This document shows positions 27,382 to 37,958 of a stretch of 64,000 nt of DNA, piece after piece. Below the pieces are notes generated by a model. The model worked only from the letters and a program-made list of their open reading frames with translations. It did not search any database and was not told the DNA's origin. Each line of letters starts with the position of its first letter. Within the stretch, counting starts at the first letter, position 1. This DNA comes from Pseudomonas indica NBRC 103045. GTDB lineage: Bacteria > Pseudomonadota > Gammaproteobacteria > Pseudomonadales > Pseudomonadaceae. The translations under genes were made by a program, and so were the position numbers. The stretch spans positions 78,302 to 142,301 of the forward strand of contig NZ_BDAC01000017.1 in the NCBI RefSeq assembly GCF_002091635.1, read 5' to 3'.

Positions 27382-28743
27382 TCAGCGCGCGCTGGAGTTG
27401 GCCATGGCGTCGGGGGTGTAGAACGAGGCCGAAGGCCGCGCCATCGTGTGGTACTGCACGTTCAGGTCGTTGCTCGAGGCGTTGAGGAAGTAGGCGCCGG
27501 TGTCGAGGTTGTAGCTGCCCCACATCACCTGCGAGGTGAGTACCGGCATGTCCGGCGCCAGCAGGGTCAGGCTGTAGATCTGCCGGCCCAGGCGCCCCTG
27601 GGCGTCGTAGCCGTCGATCAGCAGCACCTGCCAGGAGTCCTCGTCGACGTAGTAGGTGCGGCGCGGCACCACATGGCGCTTGCCGGCCTTGAGGGTGGCC
27701 TCGACGACCCACACGCGGTGCTTCTCCCAGCGCACCAGGTCCGGGTTGAGGAAACGCGGCTGCACCAGCTCGTCGCTCTTGGCCAGCGCCGCGCGGTTGT
27801 TGTTGTAGGGCACCAGCAGTTCCTTCTTGCCCACCAGCTTCAGCTCATGCCGATCGGTCGGGCCGAAGATCATGAAGGCCTCGTCGAACAGGCCGACGCC
27901 GGAGGTGACGAAGTCAGGCGTGTCGTAGGCGATGTTCGGCGCGCGGCGCACCCGGCGCTGGCCCACCAGGTACTGCCAGGCGGCGCGCGCCGAGGGGTCG
28001 ACGTCCCAGTGGGTCATCAGGCCCTCGCCGGCCTTGGACGACGGCAGCTCGGTGTACAGCTTGCCCCACTGGTACTTGCCGCCGAAGCTCTCCAGGCTGC
28101 CCTCCTCGAAGTAGTAGGGGAACTGGTAGCTGAACTGCGCACGGGTGGCCTGCACCTTCTTGCCGCCGGCGGTCATCAGCCAGGTGTCGAACGGCGCGTT
28201 GAGGGTATCGCCGCCCTGCCAGGACAGGCGGTAGTTCCACAGCACCTCGGCGCCGTTCTGCGGAATCGGGAAGGGAATGCCGCCATAGGCGCCGCTGACC
28301 TTTTCCGTGGCCACGTCGAGCTGGGCGCGGGTGGCGTTGGCCAGGGTGTTGTCGTAGACCCACTGCGGCGCCGCGGCGCTGCGATGGGTCGGGTAGACGC
28401 CCAGGCGATAGTCGGGGTACTTGCTCAGCAGGCCCTTGGTGCCTTCAGCCAGCAGCTCGGCGTACTGGCCCATGTTGGCGGCGCTGACGCTGTACAGCGG
28501 CTTCTCGCCGGCGAAGGGGTCGGGGCGCTTGTCGCCGCTCTTGTAGCCGGCCGGCGCCTGGGTGTAACCGCCGTCCCAGGCCGGGATGCTGCCGTCGGCG
28601 TTGCCGGCGCGCTCACCGCCCAGGGGGGTCAGCTCGCCCTTGAGGCGTTCGGCCTGGTCGGCGCTGACCGCCGCCTGGGCCAGGGAGGTGCTCGCCAGGG
28701 CGAGGCTCAGCAGAGACAGAGAGAGAAACTTGGATGCGTGCAT
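27382..28743 (-). CDS. DUF1329 outer-membrane-associated lipoprotein-like protein
   Basis: The 453-residue protein has a signal peptide (SLSLLSLALASTSLAQA) and the DUF1329 start AVSADQAERLKGELTPLGGERAGNADGSIPAWDGG. The fold resembles LolB/LolA-type lipid carriers according to current family knowledge. It is followed by the YCF48-like gene and preceded by DUF1302. Together they form a widely conserved set in proteobacterial clusters for hydrophobic substrates. Function is not established. Confidence 0.9.
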   Translation of the reverse strand: MHASKFLSLSLLSLALASTSLAQAAVSADQAERLKGELTPLGGERAGNADGSIPAWDGGYTQAPAGYKSGDKRPDPFAGEKPLYSVSAANMGQYAELLAEGTKGLLSKYPDYRLGVYPTHRSAAAPQWVYDNTLANATRAQLDVATEKVSGAYGGIPFPIPQNGAEVLWNYRLSWQGGDTLNAPFDTWLMTAGGKKVQATRAQFSYQFPYYFEEGSLESFGGKYQWGKLYTELPSSKAGEGLMTHWDVDPSARAAWQYLVGQRRVRRAPNIAYDTPDFVTSGVGLFDEAFMIFGPTDRHELKLVGKKELLVPYNNNRAALAKSDELVQPRFLNPDLVRWEKHRVWVVEATLKAGKRHVVPRRTYYVDEDSWQVLLIDGYDAQGRLGRQIYSLTLLAPDMPVLTSQVMWGSYNLDTGAYFLNASSNDLNVQYHTMARPSASFYTPDAMANSSAR

Positions 28744-28764
28744 GGCGAATTCACCTTGTTGTTA

Positions 28765-30393
28765 TTAGAAAGTCGTTTTCACGTAGAGCGAGACGAAGTC
28801 GCGGTCGGCCAGCGATTGCTGGTAGCTGAAGTTGCCGTCCTCGCGCAGGCCGGCGCCCGGTGCGCCGAAGAAGTTCACGTAGTTCACCCCCATCTCCCAG
28901 CGCTGCAGGTAGGTGGCCTTGAGCCCCACGCTCCAGTCGCCGGCGTGGCTGTTGCCGAAGCCGGACTTGCTCACCGCCGAGGAACGCCCGTCGAGCACCA
29001 CGCCGACACCGATCGGCACGCTGAGGTCCAGGCCGTCGGCGATCTGGAAGTAGGCCGGCTCGGCCAGCACACGCAGCGCGGTGGCGTCGCGGGTGGTGTT
29101 GCTGTCCAGCGCGGCGCGGTTGTCGGTGACGCTCAGGGTGCGGTTCCAGGCCAGTTCGGCGATCACCGAACCGCCATCCCAGAACGCCGAGGGCGGCAGC
29201 AGGTAGATGGTCGAGAGGTTGACGTGGGCGGTGCGGCCCTTGGCGTACAGGGCATCGTCTGCGTTGTCGGCGAGCATGCCCGGCAGCACCACCTGCAGGT
29301 TGCTGACCAGCGGCGCATCCCAGCGCAGCGAGGCCTCGCCGGCGAAGTTGAAGTCGCCATAGGCGGTGGAGAAGCTGGCGCCGACCGTCTTGATGTCCTC
29401 GGCGAACACCTGGCGGTAGGACGCCAGGACCGGCGACGGCCCGGCCGTATTGACGTAGCCGTACAGGCCACTGGGCGCCTTGTCGTGGTACTTGGCGGCG
29501 TACAGGCCCAGCTCCAGCTCGGTGCCCTCGGGCTTGTAGCGCAGCTGCACACCGCCCTGGCCGCTGTTCCTGGCCTCGAGATCGCTGGCATGCACCGTGG
29601 CGCCGCCGGTGATGTCGATCAGCGAACCGGAACCCTCGCCGATGGCGTCGATATCGCTCAGGTAGCTGCCGGCGCCGGGCAGGCTGGAGCGCTCCCATTC
29701 GAACTGGTAGTAGGCCCCCACCGACAGGCGCGGGTTGATCTGCAACTGTCCGGAGATCTGGTTGACCGGCCGCAGGATCTCCTTGAACTGGGTGCCGGGC
29801 ACGCTGAGCAGCTTGACCACGTCGATCGGCCCCTGGGCGTTGCCGATACCGTTGCCGCCGTAGAACAGGCTCTCGCCATAGACCAGGCTGTGGCGGCCGA
29901 GGCGCAGCACGCCCTGGGAGCTCTCGCCCAGCTCGCCGCGCAAGTAGACGAAGGCGTCCAGCAGCTCGGCGTCGCGGCCATGCAGCTCGCGAGTATCGGA
30001 CAGGAAGCGCGGATGCTCGCTGCTATCGGTGTCCTCGTTGTAGACGCGGTCGTACCAGGCCGCGCCGCTCACGCGCAGGCCGTAGTTGCGGTGGCTGAGA
30101 TCCACTTCGGAGAGGATGTCCAGGCGGTTGGAGACCAGCCCGCGGCTGAAGTTCTCGTCGCCCTGACTCTGGATCGAGGGGTACAGACCGCCGGCCGTGG
30201 GCGCGTTGGTCAGGCGCTCGTCGGCGCGGTGCAGGCGCCAGGCCTGGCTGTACTTGAAGGTGTTGTCCCAGCGCAGCTGCCAGTCGCTGTCGCCAAGGTC
30301 GATCTGCATCGCCTGGGCCTGGGTAGCGGCCAGGCAGACGGCCAAGGCCAGGGTGGAGCGGGTGAAACCAGTGCGGCAAGGTTGCTTGTTCAT
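28765..30393 (-). CDS. DUF1302 outer-membrane beta-barrel protein
   Basis: The 542-residue protein has a signal peptide (STLALAVCLAATQAQA) and opens with DLGDSDWQLRWDNTFKYSQAWRL, typical of DUF1302. The rest alternates as an outer-membrane beta-barrel and ends LADRDFVSLYVKTTF with a terminal phenylalanine. It probably forms the outer-membrane channel for the substrate handled by this operon. Start MNKQPCRT has AGGA upstream and was preferred over an ATG 4 codons earlier. Confidence 0.9.
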   Translation of the reverse strand: MNKQPCRTGFTRSTLALAVCLAATQAQAMQIDLGDSDWQLRWDNTFKYSQAWRLHRADERLTNAPTAGGLYPSIQSQGDENFSRGLVSNRLDILSEVDLSHRNYGLRVSGAAWYDRVYNEDTDSSEHPRFLSDTRELHGRDAELLDAFVYLRGELGESSQGVLRLGRHSLVYGESLFYGGNGIGNAQGPIDVVKLLSVPGTQFKEILRPVNQISGQLQINPRLSVGAYYQFEWERSSLPGAGSYLSDIDAIGEGSGSLIDITGGATVHASDLEARNSGQGGVQLRYKPEGTELELGLYAAKYHDKAPSGLYGYVNTAGPSPVLASYRQVFAEDIKTVGASFSTAYGDFNFAGEASLRWDAPLVSNLQVVLPGMLADNADDALYAKGRTAHVNLSTIYLLPPSAFWDGGSVIAELAWNRTLSVTDNRAALDSNTTRDATALRVLAEPAYFQIADGLDLSVPIGVGVVLDGRSSAVSKSGFGNSHAGDWSVGLKATYLQRWEMGVNYVNFFGAPGAGLREDGNFSYQQSLADRDFVSLYVKTTF

Positions 30394-30480
30394 GGTCTTC
30401 CTCATTGTTTTTATTCTCGGCGGACTCGACCGCGCCCTAGCGCGGCCATGGATTGGTGAGGGGTTCGGTGGTGGCTCCGG

Positions 30481-31248
30481 TCAGAGGTAGGTGGAGGCCA
30501 GCCCGCCATCGACCGGCAGGTTGACGCCGTTGATCCAGCGCGACTCGTCGGCGCAGAGGAAAGCGATCGCCGCCGCCACCTCGTCGGCATAGGCCGGGCG
30601 CTTGATGCGGTGCGCGTCGGCGCTGGTGCGCTCGGCGCCGAGCATGGCGACGAAGTCGTCGAGAATCGGGGTGAATACCGGCCCCGGCGCCACGCAATTC
30701 ATCCGTACCGAGTGCTCCAGGAACCAGGGCTGGGCCTGAGTGATACTCCAGACGATCAAGGCTTCCTTGAAATACTGGTAGGCCTGGCCGGCGGCCGGCG
30801 GGTTGGCCGCCAGCCAGGCCTCGCCGTCGGCGAAGCTCGTGGTGGCGGCCAGGGCCTTGTGCTGCTCCAGGCGCAGCGGCCATTCGGCGCCGAGAATCGA
30901 GGCGACGTTGACGATGCTGCCGCCGGCCTCGATCCGTGGCAGCAAGGCGCCGCACAGGTGACGCAGGCCGAGGTAGTTGACCCGCGCCACCAGCTCCGGC
31001 GCGGCGGTGCCGGGCACCCCGGCGATGTTGCACAGGCCGTCCAGGCGCGCCGGCAGCTGCGCCAGCGCCTGGTCGATGGCCTGCGGCGAGGCCAGGTCGA
31101 GCTGGACGAAACCGTCCAGCGTCAGGTGTGGCGGGTTGCGATCGAGGCCGATCACCCGCGCGCCGTGAAAGCGCAGCAGGCGCGCGGTCTCGGCGCCGAT
31201 TCCGGAGGAGACCCCGGTCACCGCCAGAGTTTTGCCACTCAGGTTCAT
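30481..31248 (-). CDS. calA: Coniferyl-alcohol dehydrogenase (SDR)
   Basis: The 255-residue short-chain dehydrogenase has the NAD motif TGVSSGIGAETA and the catalytic pair Tyr/Lys in YQYFKEAL. CNIAGVPGTA, GGSIVNVASILGAEW, RMNCVAPGPVFTPIL and RIKRPAYADEVAA match the eugenol-pathway CalA as I remember it, nearly residue for residue. CalA oxidises coniferyl alcohol to coniferyl aldehyde. Start MNLSGK has AGAGGA upstream. It lies between an aldehyde dehydrogenase and the DUF1302 gene, giving alcohol to acid oxidation and import in one operon. A MITE-like repeat (31266-31467) separates it from the aldehyde dehydrogenase. Confidence 0.87.
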   Translation of the reverse strand: MNLSGKTLAVTGVSSGIGAETARLLRFHGARVIGLDRNPPHLTLDGFVQLDLASPQAIDQALAQLPARLDGLCNIAGVPGTAAPELVARVNYLGLRHLCGALLPRIEAGGSIVNVASILGAEWPLRLEQHKALAATTSFADGEAWLAANPPAAGQAYQYFKEALIVWSITQAQPWFLEHSVRMNCVAPGPVFTPILDDFVAMLGAERTSADAHRIKRPAYADEVAAAIAFLCADESRWINGVNLPVDGGLASTYL

Positions 31249-31265
31249 AGTGTGTCCTCTTGTTC

Positions 31266-31467
31266 TTAGAGCCTGCTCAAAGGCTGCTGCGCGTCGGCAC
31301 TGCTGCGTTAAAAACAGGCTCGGCAAGCCGCTTGCGGCTAACGCGCTTCAGCGCGGCCCGTAGGGCGAGCGAAGCGAGTAATGCTCATTTACAGCTCGTA
31401 AACTCCGCTTCCTCGCCTGTGTTTGCCTTGCATTGCTCTAGCTCGCGAACCTTTGAACAGGCTCTTA
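31266..31467. repeat. MITE-like element with inverted ends
   Basis: The ends TTAGAGCCTGCTCAAAGG and CCTTTGAACAGGCTCTTA are inverted repeats with few mismatches, about 200 bp apart. The interior has further short palindromes (GGGCGAGCGAAGCGAGTAA, CCGCTTGCGGC) and no gene. It resembles a non-autonomous repetitive element. It lies inside the operon without obviously ending it. Confidence 0.7.
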
Positions 31468-31493
31468 TGGGTTCACGTCAGGGCCGGTCAGGA

Positions 31494-32969
31494 TCAGAAG
31501 GGGTAGCGCGGCGGCGCGTCCTTGACCGTCACCCACTGCCATTGGGTGTATTCGTCCCAGTCGGCCGGGCCGCCGACGCTGCCGCCGTTGCCCGAGTCGC
31601 CGCGACCGCCGAAGGGGTTGCTGCATTCGTCGGCCACGGTCTGGTCGTTGATGTGCAGCAGGCCGCACTTGAGCCGCTCGCCGATGGCCATGGCACGCCC
31701 GACCGAGGGCGAGATGACCGCCGCCGACAGGCCGTACTCGGTCTGGTTGGCCAGCTGCACGGCCTCGTCGTCGTCGTCGAAGGCGACCACGCAGGCCACC
31801 GGGCCGAAGATCTCCTGCTCGAAGGCGGCCATACCCGGACGCACCCCGGACAGCACGGTCGGCAGGTAGAACAGCCCGTCGCCCGGGCCGCCGGCCTCCA
31901 GACGGGCGCCGGCGGCCACGCTGGCCTCGACGATGTCCACCACGCGCTGGCGCTGGCGTTCGTTGATCAGCGGGCCGATCTCGGCCTCGCCGCGCGCGGC
32001 ATTGCCGACGCGCAGGGCCTTGGCCTTCTGCACCAGCAGGCGGGTCAGCTCGGCGGCGATGGAGGAATGCGCGAGGATGCGCCCGGTGGCCATGCAGATC
32101 TGTCCCTGGTGCAGCCAGGCGCCCCAAGCGGCGTTGCTCGCCGCCAGCTCCAGGTCGGCATCCTCGAGCACGATCAGCGAGTTCTTGCCGCCCAGCTCCA
32201 GCGCCACCTTCTTCAGCGTGCGTCCGGCAGCTTCGGCGACCTTGCGCCCGGCCGCGGTGGAACCGGTGAAGGCGATCATGCCGACGTGGCTGTCGCGGCA
32301 CAGCGCCTCGCCCGCCTCGACACCGCCGGGCAGCACCTGCAGCAGGCCCTTGGGCAGACCGGCGGCCTCGAACAGGCGGGCGATCAGGAAGCCGCCGCTG
32401 ACCGGCGTCTGCGGATCGGGCTTGAGCACCACCGCGTTGCCGGCGGCCAGCGCCGGCGCCACCGAGCGCAGCGACAGCACCAGCGGGAAGTTGAACGGCG
32501 AAATCACCCCGACCACCCCGTGCGGCACGCGCCGCGCATAGGACAGACGGCCGGCGCCGCTGGGCAGCACCAGGCCGTGCGGTTGCGCCAACAGGCCGGC
32601 GGCCTGATGCAGCAGGACGATGGCCTCGCGCACCTCGTGGCTGCCCTTGAGCAGGCTGCCGCCGGTTTCGCGGGCGACGAAGGTCGCCAGCTCGTCGAAG
32701 TTGGCCTCGGCATGGCCGGCGGCAGCGCGGAAGATCTGCGCCTTGGCCCGCGGCTCGAGTGCGGCCCAGGCCGGCTGGGCGCGGGCGGCAGCCAGGCAGG
32801 CGCTGGCCATGTCGGCGGCATCGGCCATGCCGGTGCTGGTCAGCGCGTCGCCGGTGGCCGGCTCGCGCACCGGGTTGACCCCGCCCAGCGGGCGTATCCA
32901 GGCGCCGTTGAAGATCTGTTCGCGCCACTGCGTCTCGCGCAGAAAGCTGTTGTGGTTGGTTGCCGGCAT
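31494..32969 (-). CDS. Benzaldehyde-type aldehyde dehydrogenase
   Basis: The 491-residue NAD-dependent aldehyde dehydrogenase has VVGVISPFNFPLVL, FTGSTAAGRK, the general base in ALELGGKNSLI and the catalytic Cys in GQICMATGRI. EQIFNGAWIRPLGG at the start resembles benzaldehyde dehydrogenases. It is the first gene of the calA operon, so it is expected to oxidise coniferyl aldehyde to ferulate, or a related aromatic aldehyde. It does not look like the CalB of Pseudomonas sp. HR199, which is of a different subgroup in my recollection. Start MPATNHNS has AGGAG upstream. It diverges from the sigma-54 activator gene. Confidence 0.85.
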   Translation of the reverse strand: MPATNHNSFLRETQWREQIFNGAWIRPLGGVNPVREPATGDALTSTGMADAADMASACLAAARAQPAWAALEPRAKAQIFRAAAGHAEANFDELATFVARETGGSLLKGSHEVREAIVLLHQAAGLLAQPHGLVLPSGAGRLSYARRVPHGVVGVISPFNFPLVLSLRSVAPALAAGNAVVLKPDPQTPVSGGFLIARLFEAAGLPKGLLQVLPGGVEAGEALCRDSHVGMIAFTGSTAAGRKVAEAAGRTLKKVALELGGKNSLIVLEDADLELAASNAAWGAWLHQGQICMATGRILAHSSIAAELTRLLVQKAKALRVGNAARGEAEIGPLINERQRQRVVDIVEASVAAGARLEAGGPGDGLFYLPTVLSGVRPGMAAFEQEIFGPVACVVAFDDDDEAVQLANQTEYGLSAAVISPSVGRAMAIGERLKCGLLHINDQTVADECSNPFGGRGDSGNGGSVGGPADWDEYTQWQWVTVKDAPPRYPF

Positions 32970-33055
32970 CTCGCACTCCTGGCTCTTGTGATTGTCATTG
33001 CCCTGCCCGCCCGGCTTCGCCATTTGCTCAGCCGGCTCGTGCTTGCAGGGGTAGG

Positions 33056-33071
33056 AGCAAGCGCCATGCCG
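33056..33071 (-). promoter_or_regulatory. Candidate sigma-54 promoter of the calA operon
   Basis: Read leftwards, CGGCATGGCGCTTGCT has the invariant GG-N10-GC spacing of a sigma-54 -24/-12 element. It lies 87 bp before the aldehyde dehydrogenase ATG and diverges from a sigma-54-dependent activator gene, which supports it. Confidence 0.6.
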
Positions 33072-33186
33072 CTTATTCGAGGGAGATCTTCCGAAGGCTC
33101 TGCAATGGGGCTTCTGGCGATGAAGGCGGCATGCGCGGGGACCTTCGCCCAGCGGCGGGGACAAAAGGAGATGCTGAAAAAATCAA

Positions 33187-33203
33187 AGTTATGCTAAATA
33201 ACT
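33187..33203. promoter_or_regulatory. Dyad AGTTA-N7-TAACT between aldehyde dehydrogenase and activator
   Basis: AGTTATGCTAAATAACT has the same 5-bp arms, spacer length and most of the spacer as the dyad at the ech promoter (AGTTATGTCAATTAACT). It lies 43 bp upstream of the activator start. It could be a MarR (FerR-like) site. Confidence 0.6.
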
Positions 33204-33245
33204 ATTTATCAGTTGATCATTTGAGCAATCGCAGCGAGGCGATCG

Positions 33246-35009
<1,764 letters not shown>

Positions 35010-35052
35010 AACCGAATCGGCGCTGGCGCTAATGCGCCATGCCCGGCAAAAT

Positions 35053-35069
35053 GATTAACAGTATTAACT
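35053..35069. promoter_or_regulatory. Imperfect dyad before the marR-type gene
   Basis: GATTAACAGTATTAACT reads on the other strand as AGTTA-N7-TAATC, one arm exact and the other with two mismatches to the dyad at 8891-8911. It lies 23 bp before the ATG, suitable for autorepression. Confidence 0.45.
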
Positions 35070-35091
35070 TCATATCGACACTGCAGGCACC

Positions 35092-35565
35092 ATGGCCAGA
35101 ACCCCCATCCCGAGCGAAACCCTCCCCGACCAGGCGGTGCTCGACCGCGAGCTGGAAAGCTACCTCGGCTACGTGCTGCGCCGCGCGCAGATGAAGGTGT
35201 TCCAGCACCTCTCGGCGCGCCTGGAACCCTTCGACCTGCGCCCGGCGCAGTTCACCGCGCTGGTCATCATCGAACAGCACCCCGGCCTGATGCAGGCCGA
35301 CCTGGCGCGCGCCCTGGCCATCGAGCCGCCGCAGGCGGTGGTGCTGGTCAACAAGCTGGAGAAGCTCGGCCTGGCCATGCGCCTGCGCTGCAAGCCGGAC
35401 AAGCGCTCCTACGGCATCTTCCTGAGCAAGGCGGGGGAAACCCGGCTCAAGGAGCTCAAGCAACTGGCCGCACAGAGCGACCTTGAGTCGACGGACTCGC
35501 TCAACGCGCAGGAACGCGAACAACTGCTAGCACTACTGCGCAAGCTGTACCGGGAAAGCCATTGA
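35092..35565 (+). CDS. MarR-family regulator (FerR-like)
   Basis: The 157-residue protein has a winged-helix MarR domain: FDLRPAQFTALVIIEQHPGLMQ, DLARALAIEPPQAVVLVNKLEKLG and the wing RCKPDKRSYGIFLSKAG. MarR regulators bound by hydroxycinnamoyl-CoA esters commonly repress ferulate and p-coumarate genes (FerR/CouR/HcaR type). Here ech-vdh-fcs carries a dyad shared with this gene's own upstream region, which supports that role. It lies 82 bp after the sigma-54 activator in the same direction and marks the end of the catabolic region. Confidence 0.85.
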   Translation: MARTPIPSETLPDQAVLDRELESYLGYVLRRAQMKVFQHLSARLEPFDLRPAQFTALVIIEQHPGLMQADLARALAIEPPQAVVLVNKLEKLGLAMRLRCKPDKRSYGIFLSKAGETRLKELKQLAAQSDLESTDSLNAQEREQLLALLRKLYRESH

Positions 35566-35639
35566 AGACCACTGATCCTATCTAGTGGAATCTGACCGGT
35601 GATTGGCATTACTGCCTCACCACTTGCCGGATGAACAGT

Positions 35640-36373
35640 TGATGTATTGTCGTCATCCTCATAGGCAGTTTCGTACGGAACCGGGGCAAAGCGTCTCGGT
35701 GGTGGCCCGGCGCAACTTGGCCAATAGTGACGGAAGCTCCGCCATACTCAGGAAGGGATGGTGGTTGACAGATGGCTTGGGCAGCGCCACAACGTCCAAA
35801 TCTATTGCTGGGTTCTGCGCCAGCCCTCCACCGTGACCAAGGCGTAGCGAAACAACTGGTTGAACCATGCACGGCATTTCTCGGCGATCGTCAGTGCCTT
35901 CCGCCTCTCGATGCGGGCCAGCACTTCCAAGAGATCAGAGCGCTTGATGTCGTATATGGGGCGTTTCCCGAGAAACGGCAGCACATCCTTATCGAAGATG
36001 CGTTGCAGTTGGGCCAAAGTGGTTTGACGGCCTTCCTTTAGGCTATCGCGCCGGAACTCAACCCAACGACCGAAAGGTGTTCTCGGCTGCCAAGCTAACC
36101 ACGCGGCGACTCTGTTGCCTGTGCTGACGGGGATCGCCCCTTACGCAACCAGAGCGCGCGCTTCGTCACGCAGTTGGCGGGCCTGTTTGAGGCTGACGTC
36201 CGGGAGGTACCGAAGGAAATGCGCAGTTGCTTGCCACCGTGCCAGGAAAAGCGGAAATACCAATGCTTGGCGCCGTTGGCACCGACGAACAGCGACAGGC
36301 CATCGCCATCATTTAGGCTGTAGTTTTTGTTGGCGGGTTTGGCCATGCGAATGGCCGTGTCTGTGAGTGCCAT
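35640..36373 (-). pseudogene. Decayed P4-type tyrosine integrase
   Basis: Pieces of one integrase can be followed in several frames. The DUF4102 N terminus (MALTDTAIRMAKPANKNYSL, GGKQLRISFGT) is in one frame and DVSLKQARQLRDEARAL in another after a one-base loss near 36210. Then comes the core-binding segment (FDKDVLPFLGKRPIYDIK, CRAWFNQLFRYAL), and finally QNPAIDLDVVALPKPSV with MAELPSLLAKLR. The catalytic C-terminal domain with the R-H-R-Y residues is missing. It lies 218 bp from tRNA-Gly, the normal place for such an integrase, so an element once integrated here. Confidence 0.8.
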
Positions 36374-36531
36374 AGCACCATCTCCCGTCTCTTTGATGGA
36401 GGAGAGATGTACGGTTCACAGCAAGAGAGACTCCAGCCAAAAACCGATACGCTGTAGCCCCGCTTTTCGATGTACTAAAAAAGTGTGGCTGTAACTGGAA
36501 TTCGGTGGAACTTACCGGAATGAAAAAAGGG
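36374..36531. other. Spacer between integrase remnant and tRNA terminator
   Basis: No gene is seen. GGAATTCGGTGGAAC near 36498 may be a weak trace of an attachment region but no clear direct repeat of the tRNA 3' end was found. Confidence 0.4.
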
Positions 36532-36549
36532 GCAAAAGCCCCTTTTTTC
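36532..36549. terminator. Terminator after the tRNA operon
   Basis: GAAAAAAGGGGC-AAAA-GCCCCTTTTTTC is a strong stem with A and T runs on either side, so it can work in both directions. It follows the leftward tRNA-Glu/Gly/Gly transcript. The full hairpin extends from 36532 to about 36549 including the short loop. Confidence 0.85.
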
Positions 36550-36590
36550 AATGACCTACAGACTTGTGTGGAAATCTATAGATCTACATC

Positions 36591-36666
<76 letters not shown>

Positions 36667-36793
36667 ATTGATGCCTTTAGAGGCTGATCCTTGGCATCTG
36701 GCCTTCGGATCATTGAAACCAGCAGACTTTCGAACTGCAACGCCTTCCGGTTTCTAATCAAAGCGACACCTGGACAGGCAACGCTTTTGAAAC

Positions 36794-36869
<76 letters not shown>

Positions 36870-36871
36870 AT

Positions 36872-36947
36872 TGGCGTCCCCTAGGGGACTCGAACCCCTG
36901 TTACCGCCGTGAAAGGGCGGTGTCCTAGGCCACTAGACGAAGGGGAC
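36872..36947 (-). tRNA. tRNA-Glu (TTC)
   Basis: The gene begins GTCCCCTTCGTCTAGTGGCC, has anticodon loop CTTTCAC (TTC) in a CCGCC/GGCGG stem and ends with encoded CCA. It is the first gene of the three-tRNA operon. Confidence 0.97.
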
Positions 36948-37020
36948 GCGGCCCGGAACTTACAACAGATTTTCCGGCTTCCCTCGCTCCGCCTGAGGCT
37001 TTACGCTGGAAGTGGCGCGC

Positions 37021-37049
37021 ATTCTAGGGAGCCACTCGATGGCCGTCAA
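37021..37049 (-). promoter_or_regulatory. Promoter of the tRNA operon
   Basis: Leftward TTGACG, 17 bases, then TAGAAT, followed by a GC-rich discriminator (GCGCGCC). This is the typical form of a stringently controlled stable-RNA promoter, 74 bp before tRNA-Glu. Confidence 0.75.
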
Positions 37050-37168
37050 CCCTTGAGTAAAACTTTTTCTAAATCAATGACTTCTGGCGAGAATCTGAGC
37101 TGGCGCTATGAGCCTTCCCGTTAAGGCACTACACTCGGCGCAAAACACGTGTTCGAGAGGTTGTCCCG

Positions 37169-37939
37169 ATGTCTCCGCTCTTGATTACAGGTTTGATCGT
37201 CGCCGGCATCGCTTTGCTGATCGCTATCGCTTATATCAATAACCTGGTTGAGAACAGCAAGCTCGAGAAAGCCCGCCAGAGAGCCGACCTAAGCGATCGC
37301 CTGCGCCGCTGCGCCGACCTGTCGGAGACGCTTCCCGGTCAGTTGATGACGCCGGCGCTCAAGCTGCTGCTCAGCCGTCTGGAACTGCAATTCGCCGAAC
37401 GCCTACTGCCCCTGGACAAGGGCAACGCCACTCTCAAGACACGCATCGACGCACTCAATGGCCTGCTCGCCCAGGGCGAATCCATTCCGGTCCGCAACGC
37501 TCCGCAAACCGTGGCGGCGGAAGCCTCGGCGAAGGAAATCCGCTTTCAACTGGAGGGGCTGCACGGCTTGGTCGTCCGCTCCGCACAGGAGAACCTGCTA
37601 CCGGCCAATGACGCCAAGCACTGGGTAAAGGAAATCCGCCAGATGCTGGTGCGCACGAACGTCGAATTGTTCGGCAACGTCGGCAAGCAAGCCCTTCAGC
37701 AGAACCAGCCACGCCAGGCGCGCCTGGCTTTCGAGCGCGGCGTGCAATACCTGCGCAAGCAGAATGATCCGGGGACTTACAAAGCCCAGCTACAGCAGTT
37801 CGAGCAACTCCTGGCCCGCGCTAATGCCTTGGTCCTGGAAACAGCCAAGCCAACGGACGACGAACCCACCGAGCTGACCGAAGGCCTGAAGTCCCTGGAA
37901 GACGAAGACGACTGGAAGAAAAAGAACATCTACGATTGA
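37169..37939 (+). CDS. Membrane-anchored conserved Pseudomonas protein
   Basis: The 256-residue protein has one N-terminal membrane helix (LLITGLIVAGIALLIAIAYI) followed by a helical, Arg/Leu/Gln-rich cytoplasmic part and an acidic tail ending KKKNIYD. The mid part (FGNVGKQALQQNQPRQARLAFERGVQYL) resembles a TPR-like helix pair. It matches a conserved protein beside the GST gene in Pseudomonas. Function unknown. GTTCGAGAGG precedes the ATG. Confidence 0.8.
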   Translation: MSPLLITGLIVAGIALLIAIAYINNLVENSKLEKARQRADLSDRLRRCADLSETLPGQLMTPALKLLLSRLELQFAERLLPLDKGNATLKTRIDALNGLLAQGESIPVRNAPQTVAAEASAKEIRFQLEGLHGLVVRSAQENLLPANDAKHWVKEIRQMLVRTNVELFGNVGKQALQQNQPRQARLAFERGVQYLRKQNDPGTYKAQLQQFEQLLARANALVLETAKPTDDEPTELTEGLKSLEDEDDWKKKNIYD

Positions 37940-37958
37940 CGGCCTCGACGAGGATGCC

